In this document: positions 54,761-64,000 of the stretch, piece after piece | How the letters are laid out: the number at the start of each line of letters is the position of its first letter | How positions within the stretch are numbered: the first letter of the stretch is position 1 | NCBI GenBank assembly: GCA_033032865.1 | Contig: JAWHQI010000040.1 | Coordinates: forward strand, 12,011,001-12,075,000 | Direction of reading: 5' to 3' | Source of the DNA: Dactylorhiza incarnata | Lineage: Eukaryota; Streptophyta; Magnoliopsida; Asparagales; Orchidaceae | DNA: 64,000 nt | The notes under the pieces: model-generated | Databases searched by the model: none | Told to the model about the DNA's origin: nothing | Seen by the model: the letters and a program-made list of their open reading frames with translations, nothing else | Translations under genes and position numbers: made by a program

Positions 54761-57018
54761 TCAATACCCCTTAGGAACCCAAACATTTTTGGGCCCTTGG
54801 TTCCTTGTTAGTGGAACACCACTTGGAACATTAACTTTGCAAGTGGTCGGTCTTGCACTGTTAACTCGTGGAGTTCTTGGCACAGTATGATTGAATCAAC
54901 AATCTATGGCAAAATGACCAATTTTGCCACAACACCAGCATTCAAATCTATTGTATCTCCTCTTTGTGTTCTGCTGAGCCTTTTGAACGGGTGGCTTTGC
55001 AGGAGGAGCAACCTTGGAGGTAGAAACCTCGTTGGTGCAACATACACAATTCTTAGGCACAATAGGCTTGACCTGCGGTGCTTTCTTAGCATTTGATCCA
55101 TGAACGAATGGTCCATGATGCTTCAATTGAACTTCTTCATAAGGAGCCTTGAGGGAGCTAGATCCAAAGTTTCTGGGTCTGGTCCACACTGAGTTCACCT
55201 TGGCAGGCTCAACATGGGTTGGTCTGCTGAAGTGACCATACATGCTCTCAAAATCATAGGTGTTTGTAGGAAATATCACCTTCTTGAAATTTGGAGCACA
55301 CTGTGGACCTTTACCCTTTGCTTTAGCAGCTCTTCTTTTGGCTGACTTACTTAGGCTCTTTTCGGCAACATGGCCCAAACCACTGCTACCAGAACCAGCA
55401 GTGAAAGTGTCTATGATAGGCAAAACTGTCTTGGGCTTAGAGAAGTTCATTGTGATCTTCTTTTCAGCCTCAAGCTGTTTCGTCAAATCATTGATAATTT
55501 CACTTTTCTGAATGCCTGCTGAAGTGGCCTCGGAGAGAGCAATCTTCAAGGATAAGATTTCATCCCTGAGTAGGTTAGATTCTTCAATCTCCTTTCTCAG
55601 GTTTGATTCTTGATCCTTTAGGGATTGAATCTCCTTTGATTGAGTTTTAACAAGCTTTCGACACTTATTAAACCCCTTCAACATTTCCTCATACTTAGCA
55701 GTCAACTCAGAATCCTCTTCCGAATAGTAGCTTTCATTAGCATCAGATGTCATTTCTGAACATGAAAGAGGTGTAGAAGATAATACCTGACCGGTGAAAG
55801 GAACGATATCTTTGTCATCATCTGACATGGCCATTAGTCCAAAGAATGCCTCTTCATCTGAGTTAGACTCATTTGAGTCACTATCACTCAGAGTCTTGGA
55901 CTTCTTGGCAACAAAACTCTTCTCCTCTTTATTCTTTCCTTTGAAGGACTTCTTTTCTTCTTTTCTTGAAGATTCCTTCTTCTTGTGTGGGCAATCAACT
56001 ATCATGTGCCCTGGCTTTTTACAACAATAACAAACGGGTTCAGTATAATCATGTTTGTTCGATTTAGAACCATACCTGTCGTTTCTGTCACGGTGTGATC
56101 TCCTGTGATCTCTTGAGGAAGATGAGCCTTTTCTCGTTGTCTCCTCTTGTTAAGCAACTTTTCGAATTGCTTGGAGAGGAGGGAGAATTCTCCTTCAGAT
56201 AGTTCTGATTCTTCAGAAGTGTTTTCAGCTTTATCCTCAGAAGATTCATCTCTAACAGGGGACAGGGCCCTGCTTCTCTGGGAGCTTTCAGCCTTTAGAG
56301 CAATGGGCTTTTCCTTGCCAGAGCTCCTACTGCTTTCCTCCTATGACTTCCTGATATTCAACTTCAGCTCATGGGAAAGAAGCTTCCCATATAGAATCTG
56401 TGGCTCCGTAGTAGCCAACTTACCATACTCTCTGATAGCTATCACTTTGGGGTCCCATTCCTTAGACAGGGATCTAAGGAATTTATCGTTTAGTTCACCC
56501 GCGGTGAATTCCCTTCCATAGTTTCTCAAACCGTTTACAATCTTGAAGAATTTCTAGTAGGTGTCAGAAATTGTGTCTTTGCCTTGTTGCTTGAAGGCTT
56601 CATATTCTTGGTTCAGCAAAGACTTCCTGTCATCTCGAACTTCTTCAGTACCTTCCATCAAAACCACAATAGAATCCCACATTTCTTTTGCAGACTTGCA
56701 GTGAATCAGATTTTGTAGCATAGAATCATCAACTGCACCTGCTATGATGTGCTTCGCTTTCTTATCCAGAGTGACAAGTGCAATTTCATCCTTTGTCATA
56801 TCCATTAGTTTCTTTGGTACCTTTTTGGTGGGATCAATGGTAGAAGCAACTGTAGGAATGACGGGACCTTCCTTAACTATCTGGGAGATACGGGGATCAT
56901 TTGCTTCCATGTAGAAGATAACTCTTTCCTTCCACATGGGGAAATTTTCCTTAGTGCAAACTGGGAGCTTGGAGGAAAATCTTTCCATGCCTCTGTCCAT
57001 AGAGAGAGATCTTGACAA
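54761..57018 (-). pseudogene. gag: Copia gag of element B
   Basis: Starts MSRSLSMDRGMERF. The UBN2-type core has NFPMWKERVIFYMEANDP and HCKSAKEMWDSIV. A TAG at 56554-56556 is followed in frame by ELNDKFLRSLSKEWDPKV and GKLLSHELKL, then a TAG at 56341-56343 and a shift near 56145. The main frame 54896-56005 begins at the first knuckle (CYCCKKPGHMIVDC), continues through an acidic, serine-rich spacer and a coiled coil (RDEILSLKIALSEA), and ends with a second knuckle CWCCGKIGHFAIDC followed at once by TGA. Two knuckles far apart are also found in element A. Confidence 0.9.
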
Positions 57019-57070
57019 CGAAGAGGGATCTTTAATCTAGGTGTTAACCTCTTAAAGATAACCTACCTAT

Positions 57071-57079
57071 GATACCAAT
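57071..57079 (-). other. Primer binding site of Copia B
   Basis: ATTGGTATC on the minus strand directly inside the 5' LTR, the initiator-Met tRNA type. Confidence 0.85.
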
Positions 57080-57317
57080 TGAAAGAAATCGTTGTCTACC
57101 TAAATCACCTAAAGGGGGGGGGGGGGTGAATAGGTGATCTCTACTGCGATTGCAGAATAAAAATTAAGTACACATACAACAAGAAAGATCACAGCACAGA
57201 GACACAAGATTTATAGAGGTTCCCCAAGGTGGGTACTCCTCTCTCCCGCTTCGTCTATCTAGCACTTCGGGCTAGCGTCGGCAACTTCACCAAAACTCGG
57301 ATTTATCAACAAATCCT

Positions 57318-57448
57318 ACACTCGGAGACAACGGCTCCTACAAACTCGGAGAACAACCTCTCCTACAAAAGCACTCGGAGATAAACTCCTACAACTCGGA
57401 GCAAACTACTCCTACAAAATAACTCGGAGAAAAATCTCCTACAAGAAT
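57318..57448 (-). repeat. Hairpin array in the R/U5 part of LTR B
   Basis: On the minus strand five units TTGTAGGAG-loop-CTCCGAG, one with an extended stem (GGAGA/TCTCC), and a last unit GTGTAGGATTT-loop-AAATCC with both arms changed. Loop lengths vary from 4 to 8. Confidence 0.78.
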
Positions 57449-57825
57449 CAAATAGAGTTTGAAATAAAATACTTCTATTAAACCTCAACAGAGATTGACT
57501 TCAGATCTTGGAAAAACCGAGTCTTCTTCTTCCTTGAGAACGAAAGCTTGGATCTTCAAAGATTTGGAAGAAGGGAAACTCGGCAAACCTGATCTGAATA
57601 GGCCCTTTGATTTTCTTGAAAGGATCTTCAAAAATATGGAGCAACAAAAAGATCAAAGGCCTTCTTATCTGAGAAATCTCTAACAACACTGAAGAACGAG
57701 TCTTGAGAGCGCAGAAGTTAGATCTCAGAAAAACTTGTTCAGCGAGCAAGGAGGAAGACGGCTGGGTTCTTCTCTTTCTATCGGGTTGAATAATAATGAT
57801 TATTGTGTTTGCCCTAAAATAAAAG

Positions 57826-58280
57826 ATTATTTATAGGAGGAACTCCAACGGTTAGGTCGACAGACAAGGAATGATCGACACGTGTGCTGCACATGGCGGC
57901 CAACCCTAATTTTCAAAAACGAAACATATTTTTGAAATCCGTCTGTCCGTCATTCGTCGAGACTTCACGCGAACATCCGACGAATTGACTTAGCCATTGA
58001 AAAATACTGATCAAGGCTTGAAATCTGTCTTCTGTTTTCATTCGTCGGGATTCGTCGGGAGTTCTCGAGAACATACGACGAATTGACTTAGCCGCACAAT
58101 TTCCTTCACAAAGCTGCCTTTTTGGCTTCTGCCAGCATTCGTCGATATTCGTCGGGAGTTCACGAGAATATACGACGAATGGACTTGGCCGCAGAACTTT
58201 CTTCTTCAAACTGGAAATTTGGCTTCTGTCAGCATTCGTCGGGAGTCATCGGGACTTCACGTGACATCTCGACGAATTAA
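57826..58280 (-). promoter_or_regulatory. TATA box and dyad cluster in LTR B
   Basis: TATAAATAAT on the minus strand at 57826-57835. 57945-58280 holds repeats of TTCGTCGGGA, TTCGTCGAGA, TACGACGAAT and ACTTCACGTGA. Same order as in the solo LTR. Confidence 0.6.
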
Positions 58281-61200
58281 CTTAGCAAAAATTCCTTTTC
58301 TTCTGAAAACCTGCTCCACTCCTCAACCTTGAAAGCCTTCAGTTGTGAGAATATAAAGTGCACCCCAAAAGAGAGATTACACATGAACCAACACTTTGTT
58401 CTACACAATGAGGGATTACATTGTCTAGAACTGTGTTTGGTGATCCATTGCAACCTGACTTTGGTGTGCACTTAGCATTATGACCTGTCACAACACATCT
58501 AAAGAGAGTTCATCAAATACATACTCAATTCAATTTAGTTCACTAGGGGACACCTTCAAATCCAGGTGATTGTGGATACAATATCCAACAGGAGCACTAC
58601 AACCACCCCACCCGAGCTTTGTTTTTGAGCTAGGTGGCTGGTCGTGCAGAGCATTACTCACCAGGGCCTCCCTGGATCATTGGGGAGCACCACCTTGCCA
58701 GATAGGGCATAACGACCCTCTCCGGGAATCCTCAAGGCGACAACACTACCAAAGAATAGAGCTCTGGTGGTGCCCATGTTTTAATTCCTCTTTTTCACTC
58801 CTCCCGTCAGTTGCTGGCAACGTTCGGTCATCGGAGCACTGCCAAAAGGAGTTCCCATCTTCAGCGAACCTACAACAGGTTGTGGATTGCCATCGGGTGG
58901 TCAGCCGACGGTGGCAGAGGAACAATAATCCTCTGTCTCCACCGACAATCATCGGTCATCTGATCTCGATTAGGAGATAAGATGACCCAAATAACCTTAT
59001 ACTCCTCGATTAATGATTAACCTGACAATAGATCCATGCCATATCCGCAATGGAGCCGCTGTTAGTTTCCTATCCGACTCAATCTCAGCCCATGATTATG
59101 CTTTAATATTGGTGTTGATTAATTTAAGCTAAAATCTTAGGAATTAATTTGGGGGGGATGTCTTAGTGAGTGTCTTATACTAATATTTGTAGAATTTCTT
59201 AAGGTATCTAAAAATGATTATTCCATTTTTTTATAAAATCAAATACTGTTTTTAATTATCAAAACAATGGTATTTTGATCAATTTAAATATTTTTTCAGC
59301 CTTGAATAATTCTAGAAATTCAAGAGTGCATTATCGGCCCTTGGCCCCCAAGGTAAAAAATGCCTAATATTTCACGAAGAGTCAATAAAAATTATTTAAA
59401 AAATATCGGGCTCAGTTTGCAAAACTCGAACTCCTCGGGGCGATAATAATTTGTTCTCTTCGAAAAAGCTTAATATTTTCTATCGTGGCTTAGTTGTATT
59501 CCAACTTCTAAATTATAGATAATTCAATGAAAGAGAGCTTCGTTAAATAAATTATGAGGTTCGATTGACGAAAAACCCATCAATAGCTGAATTCAAATTA
59601 TCAATACGATGAAAGTCACAATACAAATTAGTTAGACGTCGCTGAGTAGCGTCTTGATCTTATAAATTATGTATAATATAATAAGGCTATCTTAAATAAT
59701 AATCGGGTTCAATTGACATGAAATCCAACAACCACTGAACTCAAATTACACTTAAAATAAGAATCACAAATATGGAATTGTTTGACTCGTAACTATAAGA
59801 CTTTAATTAATACCTTCTCAGAACGGAAATGAGAACTATAAATACCTCCTTGAAATGAAGATTAATCACTTGCTCGCCCTACTTCCAAGGATAAGAACTG
59901 TATGCACTTGAGGAGGTATATTTGGGCTTGCGATGTGATGGAGGGACCTCTAGAACTGGTGAAACCAGGCATATTTTAAAATGTCTCCTTACTTCTTTTA
60001 TTTCATTGCTCCTTATTTACTTGCCAGTTCTGTTTATCTGTTATTGCTCTATTTTGCACTACAACTCTTATAATAGTCATATTTAGAGTTAACCTATAGA
60101 TGAGATATTCCTCCGAGGTTAACCATAAATGATGTCGGATCTCGATCGACTCATTTATTATTAGCTAAGTAGTGCGATCGAGTTTAATGTCCTAGTTGTT
60201 TGCACAAATTATTACATTGTTTTGTAATGCAAATGACCGTAGGTTCACCTCAGGGATTTGCTCAGTTTCATTTCACATATATAATGCTTCTTTATATGCC
60301 CTGGATTTAATTATTGTGGTGGGCCAGTCATGCTCACGAGTTGTTCATACTTTAATAGGAAGGTTGACAACTCTTTGGTACTAGGGCGTGAGAACTTCGG
60401 GGAACTACTTCGTATGTTATGATATTTCCTTGCTGGGTCCCTTCCCTGGTTATCCAGTTTATATTATCACAGGATGTCGTTCACATCCCTGAGTACACCA
60501 TATTGTATGCTAGGTCCTATGTATTGAGGTATGAACATACCTAGAAGTGGAGGGACCAACCAGTGACACCGTGTTGCCATGATGGTGAGGCACATAGGAT
60601 TAGCTACCCCGCAGGAAGTGAAGATCAAACCATATTGACATAAGGAGTTACAACGGGTTATGAGTACCTGTCTTATATGCTTGCAAGTTAATTATGTAAT
60701 AACATATTAGATGCTTAGAATGCTTTTACTTGCCAACATTTATTACCTGCTCAACTTCTGCATTTACTTCCTACATATATTTCTATTTGATGCTTAGTTT
60801 ATTTATGATTTGAATATTATATAATCTTGCAGAGGCTCGCTCTTGTCCCCAGTCCTTAATGTTTTGGGGAGGGGGTGAGAATTCCACTAGTCGTTGACTA
60901 ATGATGTTGTTGCTCACCTTTTTAGGAGACATCCCATCCCGAGGCCCTGCTAGAGATTGAGGACATACTTGTGCTAGTGCCAGCACTCACCGTATAGTAG
61001 TTGCAACCGCATCGCCACCTACCTTTAGAAATGTGAGAAACTAGATAGTGGCTAACAATGAGATGTTTTGTACTTTGTATGCTTTCCCAATTAAGGTTGC
61101 ATGTACGACCCCACACTTCTATTTATAAATTATGATGCGACCTTACTTTATGCATCTAGTCTTTTCTGAGTGTTACTTTTGCCTGTGAATGAATCTAGTT

Positions 61201-61326
61201 GTGATGTTGTTATTTAGCTTTATAAGGCTATCATCCCGTGCTTGAAGAGTAGACACATTTACCTACTCAGATAACATAGAATGGCAATCTTGGGCATAAG
61301 CTTTCCCTCGACCCGATTGTGTTTTT

Positions 61327-61340
<14 letters not shown>

Positions 61341-61357
<17 letters not shown>

Positions 61358-61362
61358 GGGGG
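61341..61362 (+). repeat. (GT)n followed by a 22-bp poly-G run
   Basis: TTTTTGTGTGTGTGTGTGT then G x 22. It marks the apparent border between T2b and element C. Confidence 0.95.
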
Positions 61363-61405
61363 AGCTTACAATTCACATACTCCTAAGAGAAATATAAACA
61401 AATAA

Positions 61406-62371
61406 TCGAGCTTCTGAAGAGAAATCATCTAGAGGAGTTGGTCTTCTCAATTATCAAGCTTCATAAGGAAGAGGTAATCCATTTTTTATAGAAGCCCATT
61501 ACCAAGAAAATGGACCAATCATCAAAGCTATGATATACAATAAGAAAATCATCCTTGTGTGTCATTTATTTCCCAGACATTTGGCTTATCCGAGTGTAGT
61601 AGTAATATTGAGGTTACATAAAAAGGAATGGAAGAAGGCCTAATCAAAATGGGTTGTCATGGAAAGAAAACTCAGGACATTATAAAGTTAGCTCTATTAA
61701 AAGAATTTGCTTTTCTTGCTGATATTGTTAGGAAAGTACTTATGTGTAAAATGACAATCCATAATGATATTTCTGAAGAACAATTGAAGCTAATGGTGTT
61801 TATTGTACTCAAGAAAGAGTTTGACTAGGGAAAAGTCTTATTGAACTACTTAATAGAGAAAATTGGATTGTTGATTATTCTCCTTGGGAGAATCCTAAGT
61901 ATTTTTTCATAATCACTTTTGTGTCTATGCACTTCTAGTGATATAGACTTACTAGAAAGGTTTAGTTCATCATATCTCTATTCTTCACAAAGAAAAAGGA
62001 AATTCATTCTCTCAAACCATTCCTCGCCAATACATCTTTCATCTCAATCTCCGTCATTAGAAGATACCACTCATCATGCCTCTCCTTCTTTCACACCCTC
62101 CACTTCTTCATCTAAATCCATTCCAAACACGCAGGATGATAAGTCCAACTCTGTTGGACGTGCTCTCTTACTGAAGGAAGTATTGAGTAGGGTAAATGAT
62201 ATGTTTGAGTTTGTTGAAGCTAAATTTAAAGATCTTCAGAAGAAAATTGATGATTTATCAATCTCTATTCAGACTCCTATCACTAAAGAGCTCTTGGCTT
62301 CATTAATTACTGATATCAAGAAGGGGAGAAGTATCATGAGTTTGAAGATGATATTTTGGGGCAGAAAATAA
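61406..62371 (+). pseudogene. Extra ORF relic of Copia C
   Basis: The first part (61406-61500) has KLHKEEVIHFL, comparable with the TEVLEFF of A, followed by stops. 61628-61828 reads LLKEFAFLADIVRKVLMCKM and MVFIVLKKEFD, matching the GKLLSDIVGKAILCK and VILKKKTSF region of A. 61919-62371 has a serine/proline-rich linker and a coiled coil, VLSRVNDMFEFVEAKFKDLQ and KKIDDLSISIQ. So the order domain-linker-coiled coil is the same as in A and B. Several stops; not functional. Confidence 0.68.
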
Positions 62372-63151
62372 TTGTCTATGAAAGCACTAATCTGTCCAGG
62401 GGGAAGAAGTCCTCAAGAAGAGATATAACTAAAGGAGAAGAAGTATATACAAGAAAGAAAAAAGCTGCTCTAGGAAGAAAGTGAGGAGGAGAGCTAAGTG
62501 AGGAGGAAAGCTACTCCAAAAACAAGGTATTTGGACTCATGGGAGTCATTTATTAGAACTCAAACTTTTGAAAGAAACATTCAATCAAATTATATCTCTT
62601 ATCTTATTCTATCTCTTTAGTGTAAACATTATCAATTTATTGGCTTACTTCTCTTGTTGGACAACGACTATGGCATTTATCCTTTATTTAATATTTTTAA
62701 TTTGATATCTCTCTCCTTATATATCATTTTATTTACAAATTGTTTAGTCTTCTAATACCTTCTAATTTGGATGCCTGGAGAATTTATATTCTATTTTATG
62801 TTAGAATTATGAACTAACCTTTTCTAAATTAGCAGTCATCATGTTAACACATGGATCTTACAAATGCTCTTTAGTCGTTTACTCTCTGATTGAAATCAGT
62901 GACGAATTGTGCTCCTATGAGATCTTATAGTACATGAAGTTATGAAAGAAAAAAATTTATCATACGTAGAATCTGAGAAAGCTGAATGAATGAAGAAATT
63001 TAAATTTTTGTTCACTTTTATAAGTTCCCATAATGAAGTTTCTGTTCACTTCTATGCTTTATATATTTCTCTTTATGTAAATATTTTTTTCTTCTTCAAT
63101 GTAAAATCACTTATTACGCCAAGAAATATGCAATACCAAATATGTGGAGAT
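62372..63151 (+). other. Non-coding 3' region and purine-tract remnant of Copia C
   Basis: AT-rich; no gene seen. GGGGGAAGAAG near 62399 and TGTGGAGAT at 63143-63151 are purine runs; the second one abuts the LTR. Confidence 0.6.
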
Positions 63152-64000
63152 TATTGAGAAAAACTCTTGATTTGGTATATCAAATTAAGATAAGTGATTT
63201 ATGTAAATGCCTAGGTATATATAAAGCAATATATTATATAAGTATAACATGTAATTAGGTACAAACTGCCAAAGTCTCATAATTCACTCAAGTAGAAGAT
63301 TTAGGTAAGTTAAAATTTTGTGTTTCGATATGAATTCAACGCACATCGAGAAGTTGAATTCATGCATCGAGAAGTAATTAAATCACATTGAAAGCATGTT
63401 CATTGTTTGCACCGAGATTTACTTTATAGGAAAGTCTATTCAGAGCACAACTGTTCAACTTGCGTTGAATTTTCTCTACTCAACAATTCGATGCACACCC
63501 ACAAATAATTGATGTAAAAGATACAAAATGTCAGAACCTTTCAAGACATATGTTATTTATTCCAGAGTAGATTAAGGCTTTGAATAAGATTAAATTCTAG
63601 CTGTTAGTGAGTCATTTCAAGAAGGCTTCAATGATGATTGGCAAAAAAAAGGAATGCTTCAAATCTGCAGTAGTTATATATATTCCAAAAGATTTTGAAA
63701 ATAAAACAAGACGCCGTGCACTCATTCTGAACCAGTTTCTCTTCCCTTCAAGATTTGGAATTCTCCTTCATCAATAAGAAGTTCTCTCCAAGAACCCTAG
63801 CTGACTAGATCATCTTCTCTCTCTCTGATCTAAGGATCTTCTTCTCTAAAGGGCTCTTCATCTTCCACCTCAAAATTCCTCATAAGATTGGACTCATATT
63901 CTCTATATTGAATTCAAACTTCTCTATCTGGAGGAATTGTCGATTACAGATACTTCAATAATCAAGAATTCATACAGTTCGTTAAAGATTTAGATCCTTC
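63152..64000 (+). repeat. 3' LTR of Copia C, incomplete
   Basis: Starts TATTGAGAAAAAC (TG replaced by TA) after the purine tract; continues past the window. No second copy is available for comparison. Confidence 0.62.
63325..63690 (+). promoter_or_regulatory. Dyad cluster and TATA box in LTR C
   Basis: GAATTCAACGCACATCGAG and GAATTCATGCATCGAG occur in one orientation, CTTGCGTTGAATT and AACAATTCGATGCAC in the other (63328-63500). TTATATATATTCC lies at 63674-63686. Confidence 0.5.

Larger units (their letters stand above)
47078..58590 (-). mobile_element. Copia element B (SIRE/Maximus-like), complete with target duplication
   Basis: 11,513 bp. LTRs 47078-48587 and 57080-58590; target duplication GGAGC at 47073-47077 and 58591-58595. 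Minus-strand order: LTR, primer site, gag with two CCHC boxes, protease, integrase, RT, RNase H, internal promoter, extra ORF, purine tract, LTR. The LTRs differ at roughly 2 percent by eye, mostly transitions. Pol has only a few stops, so it is the youngest large element here. Its LTR family also gave the solo LTR at 26150-27699. Confidence 0.95.
57080..58590 (-). repeat. 5' LTR of Copia B
   Basis: 1511 bp, TGTTGGATAT to CTTTCA. Compared with the other LTR it has a G13 instead of a G19 run and one additional 12-bp dyad-motif copy near 58138-58150. About 30 substitutions, nearly all transitions. Confidence 0.95.
46021..61340 (+). mobile_element. T2b: second long Ty3 LTR-like copy, interrupted by Copia B
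   Basis: Own sequence 46021-47077 and 58596-61340, about 3.8 kb. Shares with T2a the GCAAATGAGCTC/GCATTAGACTTGTAAG repeats, the GAGAGACCCACCCCAGGG segment (46436), the GGTGGTGCCCATG region (58765) and GAGGTTAACC (60113). 59150-59830 is AT-rich and non-coding; 60400-61140 resembles the 3' part of other Ty3 LTRs, including ACATACCTAGAAGTGGAGGG near 60535. No gag or pol; ends unclear. Confidence 0.58.
61380..64000 (+). mobile_element. Copia element C (SIRE-like), 3' part only, runs off the window
   Basis: Plus strand. A decayed extra ORF (61406-62371), a non-coding stretch (62530-63138), a purine-tract remnant TATGTGGAGAT (63141-63151) and an LTR start. Gag and pol are absent on the left; the element is truncated at about 61380. 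The LTR family is different from A, B and D. Confidence 0.7.

Overview
This window looks like a heterochromatic, repeat-only stretch of a large plant nuclear genome. There is no intact host gene. Nearly everything is LTR retrotransposon sequence of the Ty3 and Ty1/Copia superfamilies, mostly old and full of stop codons, nested inside one another. Plant origin is inferred from the lineages: SIRE-like Copia with third ORFs, Ty3 elements with very long repeat-rich LTRs, initiator-Met-type primer sites, and a captured fragment resembling plant VPS41. I cannot name the species.

Left half (1-37815). The oldest layer is a minus-strand Ty3 element, F. Its RT, protease and gag lie at 1-2519, and its gag start, primer site and 5' LTR at 36971-37815. 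Between them sits one 34.4-kb insertion, T1 (2520-36965), flanked by the 5-bp duplication ACTGC; the F gag frame resumes across it. T1 reads as a long Ty3 solo LTR with nucleosome-length tandem repeats. It was invaded by a minus-strand Tork/Angela-like Copia (E, 3984-8712, 5' end lost), a plus-strand gag-only Ty3 (G, 8713-18832, 5' LTR lost) and a plus-strand SIRE-like Copia (A, 23451-36737, duplication CTTTC). A third layer sits inside these: a gag-only Copia (D, 13156-17292) in the G LTR and a solo LTR (26150-27699, duplication ACACC) in the gag of A.

Middle (37816-39313). A short non-TE-like island holds one possible decayed host coding fragment, AT-rich sequence and a CT microsatellite.

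Right half (39314-64000). Two diverged copies of another long Ty3 LTR lie in tandem (T2a 39314-46020, T2b 46021-61340). T2a was hit by a 2.8-kb non-autonomous Ty3 element (41066-43875, duplication GAGAC) carrying a VPS41-like fragment. T2b was hit by a nearly complete minus-strand SIRE-like Copia (B, 47078-58590, duplication GGAGC). A third SIRE-like relic (C) starts near 61380 and runs off the window.

The most interesting content is in the SIRE-like group. (1) All three copies carry an extra gene after pol: an N-terminal domain, an acidic linker, coiled coils and a basic tail. (2) In A and B this gene has its own TATA box about 100 bp upstream, preceded by a dyad-motif cluster; in A the motif is the one in its own LTR. 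(3) The downstream half of these LTRs holds arrays of small hairpins whose stems change by paired substitutions while the flanks TTGTAGG and CYGAG stay fixed, which suggests a selected RNA structure. (4) All five Copia LTR families here place a cluster of short dyad motifs just upstream of the TATA box, each with its own motif.
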